Source of the DNA: CAZJDV01 sp964544865
GTDB lineage: Bacteria > Chloroflexota > Dehalococcoidia > Lucifugimonadales > CAJWER01
Assembly: GCA_964544865.1 (NCBI GenBank)
Contig: CAZJDV010000019.1
Coordinates: 1-33,389 of the forward strand
Reading direction: 5' to 3'
Length of the DNA stretch: 33,389 nt
Part shown: positions 16,714-24,302 of the stretch, one piece after another
Position numbering within the stretch: the first letter of the stretch is position 1
Layout of the letters: each line of letters begins with the position of its first letter
The notes under the pieces: model-generated
Database searches by the model: none
What the model saw: the letters and a program-made list of their open reading frames with translations, nothing else
What the model was told of the DNA's origin: nothing
Translations under genes and position numbers: made by a program

Positions 16714-17982
16714 ATAGCTGCTCGCAGGGGACTGATCGCGGCCTTGATTGTAGCAGGAATACTGGTGGCGGCCTGCGGTGCCTCGGATGAGGGATCTACG
16801 GCGACCGAGGTTGACACCGCGTCCCAGCCAACTACCGCGCCCCTGGAACCGGCGCGGATGGTGCTGGCCCAGGGGGAGCCATTCAGGGTCGACGCATCTT
16901 CGCTGCCGCCTCCGCTGGGCGAGCAGCTCCTCATTGGAACGGTGGTCCTGAAAATCCTGTCACTGGAGATTGGGCCGACGTGAAAGACGAGTCCCTGCCC
17001 TTCGTCCTGGGGGCGCGCGGAGCCAACCTGCAGGCGGGCGCGTACGGACCGCAGGGAATGTACGTCGCGGTGTTCTACTCCGTCACGAACGAGACCCAGG
17101 GTGCGCTGCGGCCGGACAGCCATATCAACGGGGCTTTTTCACTGGCCGACGAGGCCGGCCGCCAATGGACTGCGGCGAACTTTGGCTCTCACAGTTTCGC
17201 GGTGGCCGCCGCCTTCGCGCTGCAAGCGGGACTGGCTGACCCGAGGGACTGGGTCGAGGCGGGCGATACGGCCACCACCGCCATCGCATTCGACGTCCCT
17301 GTCGACGCAACCGGAATTCGATTGCGCTCGGAGCTATTGGGCGTAGCGGTGTCCATAAGTGAAGCCGGCAACGTCGTCCTTGCCGCCGCTCAGCCGACCG
17401 CCGCACCGGCCCCAGCCGCCACAGCAGCACCGACGGCGGCGCCCACGGCCGCGGCCGCCGAGCCCACCGCGACGGCTCCCTCCGCCGTGGCGCCGAAGCG
17501 GGCGTCGGACCTGCCGATAGACGGGCAGAAAAAAGCACTGGTCGCTATTGTGAATGAGCGGCTGGCCGGACTCAGCAACGAAGAGCTGCCACGGTTGAAG
17601 CTGCCGCCGGACGCCCGGGACCATCGCCAGGGCGGGATCTGGGTCACCATCGAATTCAACGGCGACGAGTACGAAACGATCCCGATCAGCAAGGGGCATC
17701 TCGACATAATGATGCGCGATACCTACGAGACGCTCTTCACCGCCGGCTATGTCCTCAGACAGGCGGACATGACGGCGATCGTGAAGGGAACCAAGTACAG
17801 GAACATCGGAGGTTCGTCACAGGAGCCCATTCAGGTCTTCAAGACAAAGGATGAAGCGTGAGGTGGCGGAGACTATCGACTGGGCGAACAAAGAGGCGCT
17901 GGACTTCAACGAGATCTGGGACACGCTGCTCCTGAACCCCATCTGGCGAAGGGAGCTCAAAGCGGCGCAAGAGGGAGGTTGA
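16714..17982 (+). pseudogene. Lipoprotein with DUF4352-like domain, start codon and frame lesions
   Basis: A lipoprotein signal is clear: AARRGLIAALIVAGILVAAC, with the lipobox Cys at 16774-16776. Five bases after AGGAG (16704-16708), where ATG is expected, the codon is ATA (16714-16716); the only alternative is a TTG at 16744, inside the hydrophobic core. After LSLEIGP the frame stops at 16983 and continues one frame over (VKDESLPFVLG, then MYVAVFYSVTNETQGALRP), a DUF4352-like beta-sandwich. A Pro/Ala/Thr linker (about 17390-17510) follows, then a second domain (GIWVTIEFNGDEYETIPISK). That domain stops at 17861 but continues in another frame as REVAETIDWANKEALDFNEI to the TGA at 17980-17982. 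Three lesions suggest inactivation. The 43-codon piece starting at ATG 17851 could be an independent small ORF, but its fit as the protein's tail is better. Confidence 0.6.
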
Positions 17983-18176
17983 GGGCTCGCCTGGTCTACT
18001 CTTGCCGCCGGTGCTTTCGGTCACACCCATGTGACGGCCAGGCATATTTGTTTCGTTCGTGAGAGGAATCCGCTTCTTTGAAAGGTATCCTAGATATGCC
18101 GCGGCTCTTGTTTCGGCCACGCCGCATCCAATGTCGTGGGACACTAAGAATCAGCGGGCGTCAGGTATAGGAGCGC

Positions 18177-19605
18177 ATGGAGATGGGCCAGGAACGTTGG
18201 GATGCCAGGGTACGCCTCGGGCTGAATGCCGTGCTCACGCTGCTAGCGGTCCTGGCGCTCGCCTGCGGCTCCGAGACGCCGTCCGAGTCGCTGGATCCGC
18301 CGACCGCGGTTGTGCCGACCCCAGCCGACACACCCACTGCGCCGACGACGAGCGCCGGCGTCCCCACCGCATCGCCGACAGCGGGCAGCACACCCGCCGC
18401 GCCGACGCCCGCGCCTGCCGTCGTTTCGTCCGCGGTCCCGATCCCAGCCGTGCCGGCCGGGGAGAAACTGAACCTGATCGCCTACTCCGATCGCGAGGGG
18501 CGCGTGTTCGTCGCTAACCCGGACGGCGGTGCGGCTGCCAGGATCGAACCCTGCGCCGGATTCTTCAGCCGGCCGGTGTGGTCGCCATCGGGCGACGACA
18601 TCGTGTTCTCTGGGATCCCTGGCGAGAGTGGCGCGGCGCTGGAGATGCATTCATACTGTCTGGGAGACGAGCGGGCAAGGGTTATTTTCACCAACGAGCC
18701 CCGGGCCGGTCCGATCCTGCCGAACATGGCCCATTACCCACTCTGGGCCCCCGACGGCAGCCGAATCGCGATCATAGCGACTACAGAACGGATGCTCAGC
18801 CTGTTCCTGCTCGACCCGTCAGGCAGCGGCGGCGCGGAACTGGTGCTGCAACAGGCCCCTTTGTATCTCTCGTGGTCGGCGGACTCCCGGCACATGGTGG
18901 TGCATGGCGGCGACCAGCACTTCGTCGTCGATACCGGCGGCGGGCTCGTGGTGACGGACCTCGAGGACCGCGAGATCAACTATCGTGTTCCGGCCTGGTG
19001 GCCATCGGGAGAGCGGTATGCCTTCGTGACGCAGGACCAGGATGGCGAGCGTTCGCTCTTTGTCGCCGACCCCTACTCCGGGAGACGCACTTTGCTGGAC
19101 ACAGTGCCCGGAGATGCGGCCTTCCTGTGGTCGCCCGACGGTCGGACGCTGGCCGTGGCGAAGTCTCGATCTCCCGCGGGAGGCGTGTACCAGGGCATCG
19201 AGCTGTTCCTGGTCGGCGGAGCCAGGAGAGGCGTCGAGATACTGGACGACGTGTTCGCGTTCTACTGGTCCCCTGACAGTACCAAGCTGGCATACGTTAC
19301 GCTGGTCGACGGCCAGGGTGTGTTTCGTTGGAACGTGTTGACCGTCGCCGACGGCAGCAGCCGCGGCGTGGTGGACTTTACGCCATCCAGCCCTCAAATC
19401 ACCCTTTTCCAGTTCTTCGATCAGTTCGCCTACTCGCACACGACCTGGTCTCCGGACAGCGATGCCCTGGTGTTTGCGGGCACTATGACGGGTGGTGCGA
19501 TCTCGGCGGCAGCAGGGTCCGCAGGTCATCGTGGCGACCCTGGGGCCCGTTCCATCGGCATATACAATAGGGGACGGGCTGGTGGCCGTTTGGTCGCCGC
19601 GGTGA
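18177..19605 (+). CDS. TolB-like beta-propeller lipoprotein, frameshifted at the very end
   Basis: An N-terminal lipoprotein signal (LTLLAVLALAC) is followed by a Thr/Pro/Ala linker of about 75 residues and a beta-propeller with PD40/TolB-like blades: FSRPVWSPSGDDIVFSGIPG, HYPLWAPDGSRIAIIATTE, DAAFLWSPDGRTLAVAKS, FAFYWSPDSTKLAYVTL, TTWSPDSDALVFAGTM. It would be anchored outside the cytoplasmic membrane. ATG 18183 has better spacing from AGGAG (18169-18173) than ATG 18177. After GGAISAAAG (near 19516) the open frame turns into non-family sequence as far as 19640, while the neighbouring frame continues PQVIVATLGPVPSAYTIG and ends VAVWSPR with TGA at 19603-19605, a natural closing blade. One indel explains this. 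The bulk of the protein is unaffected. Similar linker style and position suggest the upstream lipoprotein is a partner. Confidence 0.78.
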
Positions 19606-19649
19606 TGCCGGAAGTTGGGCCAAGTTTGTCGAGCCGATAGGAGGACCGA

Positions 19650-20753
19650 ATGCTAATTATCGACGGTGACTACCCGATGGCCGGAGGCGCCATCCGTTCG
19701 CAACGAGACCTGATCCTGCCGATCGAGCAGGCGCGGAGCGCGGGCCCCTATTTCGCCGAAAGTCCGGGACGTCCCGACAGCGGGATCATGTCGACGATCC
19801 CCGAGATGAGGAAGGCGCACGTGGCCGTTGCGATCGTCAAGATGCTGGGCTGTATCCTGCGCGACGGGCACCCTCATGGCGACGTCAGGACGGACGAGCT
19901 CTCGTACGCCAATGCCCAGGGGCAGCTCGGTTACTACCGCATCTTGCAAGCCAGGGGCTATGCCAGGATGCTCCGCTCGCGGGGCGATTTCAGCGATCAC
20001 ATGAAGGCCTGGTCCGAGGGGGACAGCCACGACGATCTGCCGGTCGGGTTCGTGCTCGGCATGGAGGGTGCGGACCCGATCGTCTGGCCCGAGCAGGTAC
20101 ACGAGTGGTACAAGGACGGCCTCCGCGTCGTCAGCCTGTCACACTACGGCGTGAGCCGGTACTCGCACGGGACGGGCACGGGCACCGAAGGCGGTCTGCG
20201 GAACGACGCCGTGGGACTATTGAGAGAGATGGATTCCCTGGGGATGGTCCTCGACGTGTCCCACACGTCCGACGAGTCGATACGGCAGGAGCTGGACAGC
20301 TTCTCAGGGCCCGTCATCTCCACCCATCAGAACTGCCGGGCGATAACCCCGGGAGAGCGACAGATACCCGATGAGCTCCTTCGGCGGATCATCGACCGAG
20401 GCGCCGTAATCGGGCACTCGATGGACACCTGGATGCTGTATCGCGAGGGCGTCGACTGGGCTAACATTCCCTCCAGGCGGGACGTCTTTCCTGAGACGGC
20501 GGTGACGCTGGAGGACTACTGCGACCACATCGACCACGTTTGCCAGATGGCAGGCGACTCGCTGCACTCGGCGATCGGCGGAGATACCGACGGACAGGGA
20601 GGAGCTGGCGGCGCGCCCTATGAGGTCGGCACGGTATCCGACTATCAAAAAGTTGCCGAGGTGCTGGACAAGCGCGGGTACAAACAGGGAGACATAGAGA
20701 ACGTCATGTACCGCAACTGGCAGCGCTTCTTCGAGAGGTGGCTGCCGGATTAG
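19650..20753 (+). CDS. Second membrane dipeptidase-like protein (M19), divergent
   Basis: 367 residues. M19 landmarks: FVLGMEGADPIVW (bridging-glutamate region kept), GLRVVSLSHYGVSRYSHG, GMVLDVSHTSDES, PVISTHQNCRAITPGERQIP, and SAIGGDTDG near the C-terminus. The N-terminal H-x-D of classical M19 enzymes is replaced: the protein starts MLIIDGDYPMAGGA, so the first zinc ligands are D-x-P or absent. It is only distantly similar to the copy at 5169, with different substitutions. AGGAGG precedes the ATG by five bases. There is no signal peptide. It stands alone between the lipoproteins and a tRNA. Possible activities include hydrolysis of dipeptides, D-aminoacyl compounds or lactones; none can be assigned. 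Confidence 0.85.
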   Translation: MLIIDGDYPMAGGAIRSQRDLILPIEQARSAGPYFAESPGRPDSGIMSTIPEMRKAHVAVAIVKMLGCILRDGHPHGDVRTDELSYANAQGQLGYYRILQARGYARMLRSRGDFSDHMKAWSEGDSHDDLPVGFVLGMEGADPIVWPEQVHEWYKDGLRVVSLSHYGVSRYSHGTGTGTEGGLRNDAVGLLREMDSLGMVLDVSHTSDESIRQELDSFSGPVISTHQNCRAITPGERQIPDELLRRIIDRGAVIGHSMDTWMLYREGVDWANIPSRRDVFPETAVTLEDYCDHIDHVCQMAGDSLHSAIGGDTDGQGGAGGAPYEVGTVSDYQKVAEVLDKRGYKQGDIENVMYRNWQRFFERWLPD

Positions 20754-20856
20754 CTGGGTGCTAATCACTGCGGACGGTCATAGACGTACGCGATAGAGAG
20801 CAGTCACTGGGAGGCCGGGAGAGCGGAGGGACAGATGTTCTGCCTGTAACACCAAC

Positions 20857-20941
20857 TGGTGGGGAAGCGGGGACTCGAACCCCGACGCCTTTCGGCACAT
20901 GATCCTAAATCATGCTCGTCTACCAATTCCGACACTTCCCC
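20857..20941 (-). tRNA. tRNA-Leu (UAG anticodon)
   Basis: On the minus strand the acceptor stem GGGGAAG (5' end at 20941) pairs with CTTCCCC, followed by discriminator A and an encoded CCA (20857-20859). The anticodon arm CATGA-TTTAGGA-TCATG gives anticodon TAG, reading CUN leucine codons. A long variable arm (class II) and the T-arm GGGTTCGAGTCCC are visible. It lies 63 bases downstream of the 2-hydroxyacid dehydrogenase, on the same strand. Confidence 0.93.
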
Positions 20942-20955
20942 GAGGCTGCTACGTC

Positions 20956-20961
20956 ATTATA
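20956..20961 (-). promoter_or_regulatory. -10 element of the tRNA-Leu gene
   Basis: A perfect TATAAT on the minus strand lies 14 bases before the tRNA 5' end. The -35 region is GC-rich and shows only a weak ATGACG-like match, so this is a partial promoter call. Confidence 0.45.
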
Positions 20962-21004
20962 CCGCCGCCCTCGCGCCGGCGTCATCACCCCACCCGCGCA
21001 GCCG

Positions 21005-21955
21005 CTAAAATCCCGCCCTCTTGTCGCAGACGTAGAGGAAGGGCTCGTTGGCCAGGAACCGCCGCAGGTTCTCCATGAATATCCGCCTGCGCCCCTGCCC
21101 CATCTCGGGCGTGTTGGCGGAGGAGTGAGGCGACAGCAACACGTTGTCCAGGTCCCAGAGCGGGCTGTCCGCTGGCAGTGGCTCCTCGGCCATGACGTCC
21201 AGGCCCGCGCCGGCGATCCGGCCGGAGCGCAGCCCGTCGATGAGCGCGTCCTCGTCGATGATGTTGCCCCGCGAAATCACGATGATGTACGCTCCGTCCT
21301 TGAGCAGCCCCATCCTCCGCTTGTCGATCAGGCCGCGGGTCTCGTCGGTCAGCGGCGCCGTGACCACGAACCAGTCGGACATCGAGATCAGCCGGTCCAG
21401 CCGCTCCAGCCCCCAGACCGATTCGACCTCGGCGCTGGTGGGCGCCGGGTGCTTGTCGACGGCGTAGACCTTCATGCCGAAGCCGTGGGCGCGGCGCGCC
21501 ACGGCCATGCCGATGTCGCCCAGGGCCAGGATGCCCATGGTCCTTCCGCTCAGCTCGACGTAGGTGCTGCCGTACTTCCCGGGGTCCCAGCGGTGCGCCT
21601 TCTGGTCGTCCCACAGGTCGCCGAACCGGTGGGTCAGACCCAGCATCATGCCGATGACGTGGTCTGCCATGGGGTCGGCGTGGGGGCCCCGGCAGTTGGT
21701 GAGCACCACGTCGCTGTCGACCATCTCCGGCACTTTCGCCATGCGGTCGATGCCCGTGCCGGGGTTCTGGACCCAGCGCAGGCGCTCGCCCGCCACGAAG
21801 ACCTCCCGGAGAGGCATTCCGAAGTAGACGTCGGCGTCACGCACCTGCTCAATTTGCTCCTCCTTCGAGCCGCCGGCCTCGAAGGTCACGTCGGGAAACT
21901 TGTCGCGCAACAGCTTGGCGAATTCCTGGTTGCCGTTTCCGATCAATACCTTCAT
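21005..21955 (-). CDS. D-isomer specific 2-hydroxyacid dehydrogenase
   Basis: 316 residues from the ATG at 21953-21955, with AGGAG eight bases upstream; a 66-codon upstream extension is not family-like. The NAD-binding turn is MGILALGDIGMAV (residues 140-152), a variant of GxGxxG with Leu in place of the first variable Gly. The catalytic set is Arg in VISRGNIIDE (R229), Glu in DVMAEEPLP (E257 or E258) and His in LLSPHSS (H277), as in D-2-hydroxyacid dehydrogenases (PF00389/PF02826). It interconverts a 2-oxoacid and a D-2-hydroxyacid with NAD(P)H. The substrate-binding half (NPGTGIDRMAK) is also normal. It lies 104 bases behind the Nmad3-like gene on the same strand. Intact. Confidence 0.88.
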   Translation of the reverse strand: MKVLIGNGNQEFAKLLRDKFPDVTFEAGGSKEEQIEQVRDADVYFGMPLREVFVAGERLRWVQNPGTGIDRMAKVPEMVDSDVVLTNCRGPHADPMADHVIGMMLGLTHRFGDLWDDQKAHRWDPGKYGSTYVELSGRTMGILALGDIGMAVARRAHGFGMKVYAVDKHPAPTSAEVESVWGLERLDRLISMSDWFVVTAPLTDETRGLIDKRRMGLLKDGAYIIVISRGNIIDEDALIDGLRSGRIAGAGLDVMAEEPLPADSPLWDLDNVLLSPHSSANTPEMGQGRRRIFMENLRRFLANEPFLYVCDKRAGF

Positions 21956-22059
21956 GTGGGGTTCTCCTCTCGCACAGACTGGGACGAGTTTACCACTTTG
22001 CCGCCGGTCCCGGCGTTGGAGATCGGGACCTGATGGATCGAGGCCGGGGAGACGGGCAT

Positions 22060-22827
22060 CTACGCCTGCGAAGAGCGCTCCTCTACCCACTCCCATAGCG
22101 CACTGGCCCTCTCTGTGTGTCCTGGTCGCGATGGGTCGATGACGCAGCGGCAACTACGGGAGTACGAGCCGATGACCTGCAGGTCCGTGCGGCCCGAGTC
22201 CCAGCGCCAGGGCGAGCCGTCGGCGCTGCTAAAGATGCGGCTCACCAGTCCCCTGGTAACCGACACGGCCCTGTGAAACCGCCTGGACCGGGCCGAGCCC
22301 TTGAACACCCAGAACCGGTCTCACAGGCCGGGGTCGCACAGGCCCCGGCGCACGTGGGCGTTGGCGCGGTAGCGGCCAAGGACTTCATCGCTCGGCCGCG
22401 CCGTGACCTCGCGACGTATGTCCTCGACATGCAGGTAATCCAGCAGGTAGAACCCATGCTCTCTGACGGGACCGCGCTCGTCCCACCGCACCAGCCGGGC
22501 CAAAAAGAAGAGAAAATCGCCGGGATCGATCCTCCGCAGGGCGGCCGCTCGCGGGCTGGTGTCGCAGTTGTCACCGTAGGTAAAGGACTCGAACTCGGGG
22601 TCGTAATGGACCGGCCATCCCCAGGGGCGGCTCGGGACGTATCGAAGCAGGTCGGCGTCCGGGTCGTAGTACGACCGCAGCTGGCGGTACCGGACGGCGT
22701 GGCCGCCGGGCAGCTCGCGGTCCTTGGGGATCGGCAGGAATTCGAACGTGCCGTCAGGGAATATCGGGCCGGCGAATCGGTGGCTTGCGTTGGCGCCGAC
22801 GTTGGCCAGGTATATCCTGCCCGCCAA
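22060..22827 (-). pseudogene. Nmad3-like putative nucleotide-modification protein with internal in-frame TGA
   Basis: The protein resembles, as I remember the family, Nmad3 (nucleotide modification associated domain 3, PF18754). Seen: FAGPIFPDGTFEFLPIPKDR, HYDPEFESFTYGDN, LRRIDPGDFLFFLARLV, FYLLDYLHVEDI, NAHVRR, and later WVFKGSARSRRFHRA. Nmad proteins were described computationally as partners of DNA base-modifying systems; their activity is not established. The first part (22321-22827, TTG start after GGAGG) ends in a TGA at 22321-22323 after CDPGL. Homologous-looking sequence continues in the same frame from DRFWVFKGS to the TAG at 22060-22062, so the gene seems interrupted by one nonsense codon. 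It starts one base after the queG stop, so it is transcribed and probably translated with queG. A sequencing substitution is the main alternative. Confidence 0.65.
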
Positions 22828-22828
22828 G

Positions 22829-23965
22829 CTACGCGCCTCCGCCCGGCGCGCCGATTCCGGCCAGGGACAGCTCGATCTCGCTCCGCACCGTTGAGTCTTC
22901 CTCCCCCTCCAGCGCGAGGCGGAGCGCCTCGCCGCCCCCGACGCGTCCGAGGGCCCAGGCGGCGTGCTCGCGAACTACGGCGTCGGACGAGCCCAGCGAC
23001 CGCGTGAGCGCCGGCACGGTTGCTGGGTCGCCGGCGTTGCCGAGGGCCACCAACGCGTTTCGCTGAAGTCCGATACGTTTGGCCCGCGTGATCGGGCTTT
23101 TGCGAAAACGTTCGCGAAACGCCTGGTCGTCCAAGTCCAAGAGGGGCAAGAGCGCCGGCGCGCCGGACTCGCCGCGCTGCCGAAAGGCGGGCTCCAGGCC
23201 CAGGGCGGCCTTGCGGTTCACCGGGCACACGTCCTGGCAGATGTCGCAGCCGAACACCCAGTCGCCGACGAGGGGCCGCAACTCCCTGGGTATGGGCCCC
23301 CGCAGCTCGATGGTGAGGAAAGAGATGCACCGGGTGTTGTCGATGACGCAGGGGGCAACGATGGCGTCGGTCGGACAGGCTTCGATGCACAGGACGCAGT
23401 TCCCGCAGGTCTTGGCTAGCGGCTGGTCGGGTTCCAGGTCGAGGTCGGTGACGACCTGGCCCAGCAGCACCCATGAGCCATGAGAGCGCGTCAGGATGTT
23501 GGTGTTCTTGCCGAACCAGCCGACGCCCGCGCGCTCGGCGGTGGCCCGGTCGTTCATCGGCCCGTCGTCCACGAAGATGCGCGACCTTATGGCCCGTCCG
23601 AGGTGATCCGACAGCCCCTCGACGAACTGCCTGAGCCGCTTCTTCATCACGTCGTGGTAGTCGTCGCCCCAGGCGTACCGCGCAACCTTGCCTGTCGGGC
23701 CCAGGTTGCCGCGATCCGGCTCGCCGGTGAAGTAGCTCATCGCCAGGGAGATGACGGACCTGGCGCCTGGCACCAGCTCCTCGGGGCGGTTAGCGCGGCG
23801 CACCCGCTCCTCCGTGTACCAGGGCAGGCCGTCCATCAAACCGTCGCGAATGCGCTGGATCGCCGCCCGCTCGTCCCGCAAGAACGCCTCAGCGGTCGTA
23901 ATTCCAGCGACCTCGAAACCCAGCTCCTCGGCGTACTTCTTGATGGTCTGTTCGAGTGTGCTCAT
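22829..23965 (-). CDS. queG: Epoxyqueuosine reductase
   Basis: 378 residues from ATG 23963-23965; a longer upstream frame is unrelated. It reduces epoxyqueuosine in tRNA to queuosine, the last step of queuosine synthesis, using cobalamin and two 4Fe-4S clusters. Visible: the N-terminal region with PEELVPGARSVISLAMSYF; the catalytic-type IFVDDGPMNDRATAERAG (Asp near 134); WFGKNTNIL; the first cluster motif CGNCVLCIEACP (Cys 187, 190, 193, 197); RCISFLTIELRGPIP; and the second motif CDICQDVCPVN (Cys 240, 243, 247). The C-terminus has HEAT-like repeats (VPALTRSLGSSDAVVREHAA), as is typical of QueG. The Nmad3-like gene begins one base after its stop. No other queuosine gene is in the window. Intact. 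Confidence 0.92.
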   Translation of the reverse strand: MSTLEQTIKKYAEELGFEVAGITTAEAFLRDERAAIQRIRDGLMDGLPWYTEERVRRANRPEELVPGARSVISLAMSYFTGEPDRGNLGPTGKVARYAWGDDYHDVMKKRLRQFVEGLSDHLGRAIRSRIFVDDGPMNDRATAERAGVGWFGKNTNILTRSHGSWVLLGQVVTDLDLEPDQPLAKTCGNCVLCIEACPTDAIVAPCVIDNTRCISFLTIELRGPIPRELRPLVGDWVFGCDICQDVCPVNRKAALGLEPAFRQRGESGAPALLPLLDLDDQAFRERFRKSPITRAKRIGLQRNALVALGNAGDPATVPALTRSLGSSDAVVREHAAWALGRVGGGEALRLALEGEEDSTVRSEIELSLAGIGAPGGGA

Positions 23966-24062
23966 CTTGCCGCCAGTCCCCTCGGACCACTGAATCCAGA
24001 CTGCGCGATGTGTCGCACCATCATACACCAGCCCCGGCTGGCCGGGTACTCGATGCCTTTGG

Positions 24063-24106
24063 CTACGCGGCGTTTCCGCCGCGTAGATCACCCGCCGGAT
24101 CCGGCG
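24063..24106. repeat. Perfect hairpin plus adjacent palindrome
   Basis: CTACGCGGCG (24063-24072) and CGCCGCGTAG (24077-24086) form a perfect 10-base stem closed by a TTTC loop. Six bases later the perfect palindrome CGCCGGATCCGGCG (24093-24106) follows. Neither has a T-tract. They may be a REP-like element, a bidirectional transcription stop, or a binding site between the divergent genes. Confidence 0.6.
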
Positions 24107-24243
24107 AATTGATCGTGCAGGGCCGGGCTTTCTGAAGGGGCCGGATCGCCGCCATCGAAAAACGCCTGACACCGCATGCCACAGGCGTCGACGGTCCGAG
24201 GAGCTTGCGGTCTCGTGGCCCTTCGAGACCGGCGCGGGAATCC

Positions 24244-24273
24244 TTGACTCGCCGTGTCCGACAAGACTATAAT
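24244..24273 (+). promoter_or_regulatory. Sigma70 promoter of guaB3
   Basis: TTGACT (24244-24249), an 18-base spacer and a perfect TATAAT (24268-24273) lie 30 bases before the start codon, which has AAGGAGA upstream. This is the strongest promoter match in the window and implies a short leader without room for a riboswitch. Confidence 0.75.
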
Positions 24274-24302
24274 CTCGCACATCCCCTCGCCTAAGGAGAG
24301 CC

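Larger units (their letters stand above)
23966..24302. other. Divergent queG/guaB3 intergenic region
   Basis: 337 bases without a recognised gene. It holds, from left to right, a perfect 10-base-arm hairpin, an adjacent 14-base palindrome and the guaB3 promoter, each listed separately. No promoter for queG was identified with confidence. Confidence 0.6.

Noticed and set aside
17851..17982. Independent 43-codon gene overlapping the lipoprotein end
   Set aside because: The peptide reads as the natural tail of the upstream domain after a single frame change, and it lacks its own clear ribosome-binding site.
20857..20941. tRNA-Leu considered as an integration site for a mobile element
   Set aside because: No integrase gene and no repeated tRNA 3' end were seen nearby.
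3975..22323. Possible TGA recoding, because two genes contain in-frame TGA codons
   Set aside because: TGA is the normal terminator of several intact genes here (for example FAD oxidoreductase, NHL and prfA), and one of the two in-frame TGAs replaces a position expected to be Phe, so no consistent amino acid is implied.
22117..23007. 296-codon plus-strand ORF over Nmad3-like and queG
   Set aside because: Antisense to two recognised minus-strand genes; low-complexity Arg/Pro-rich end.
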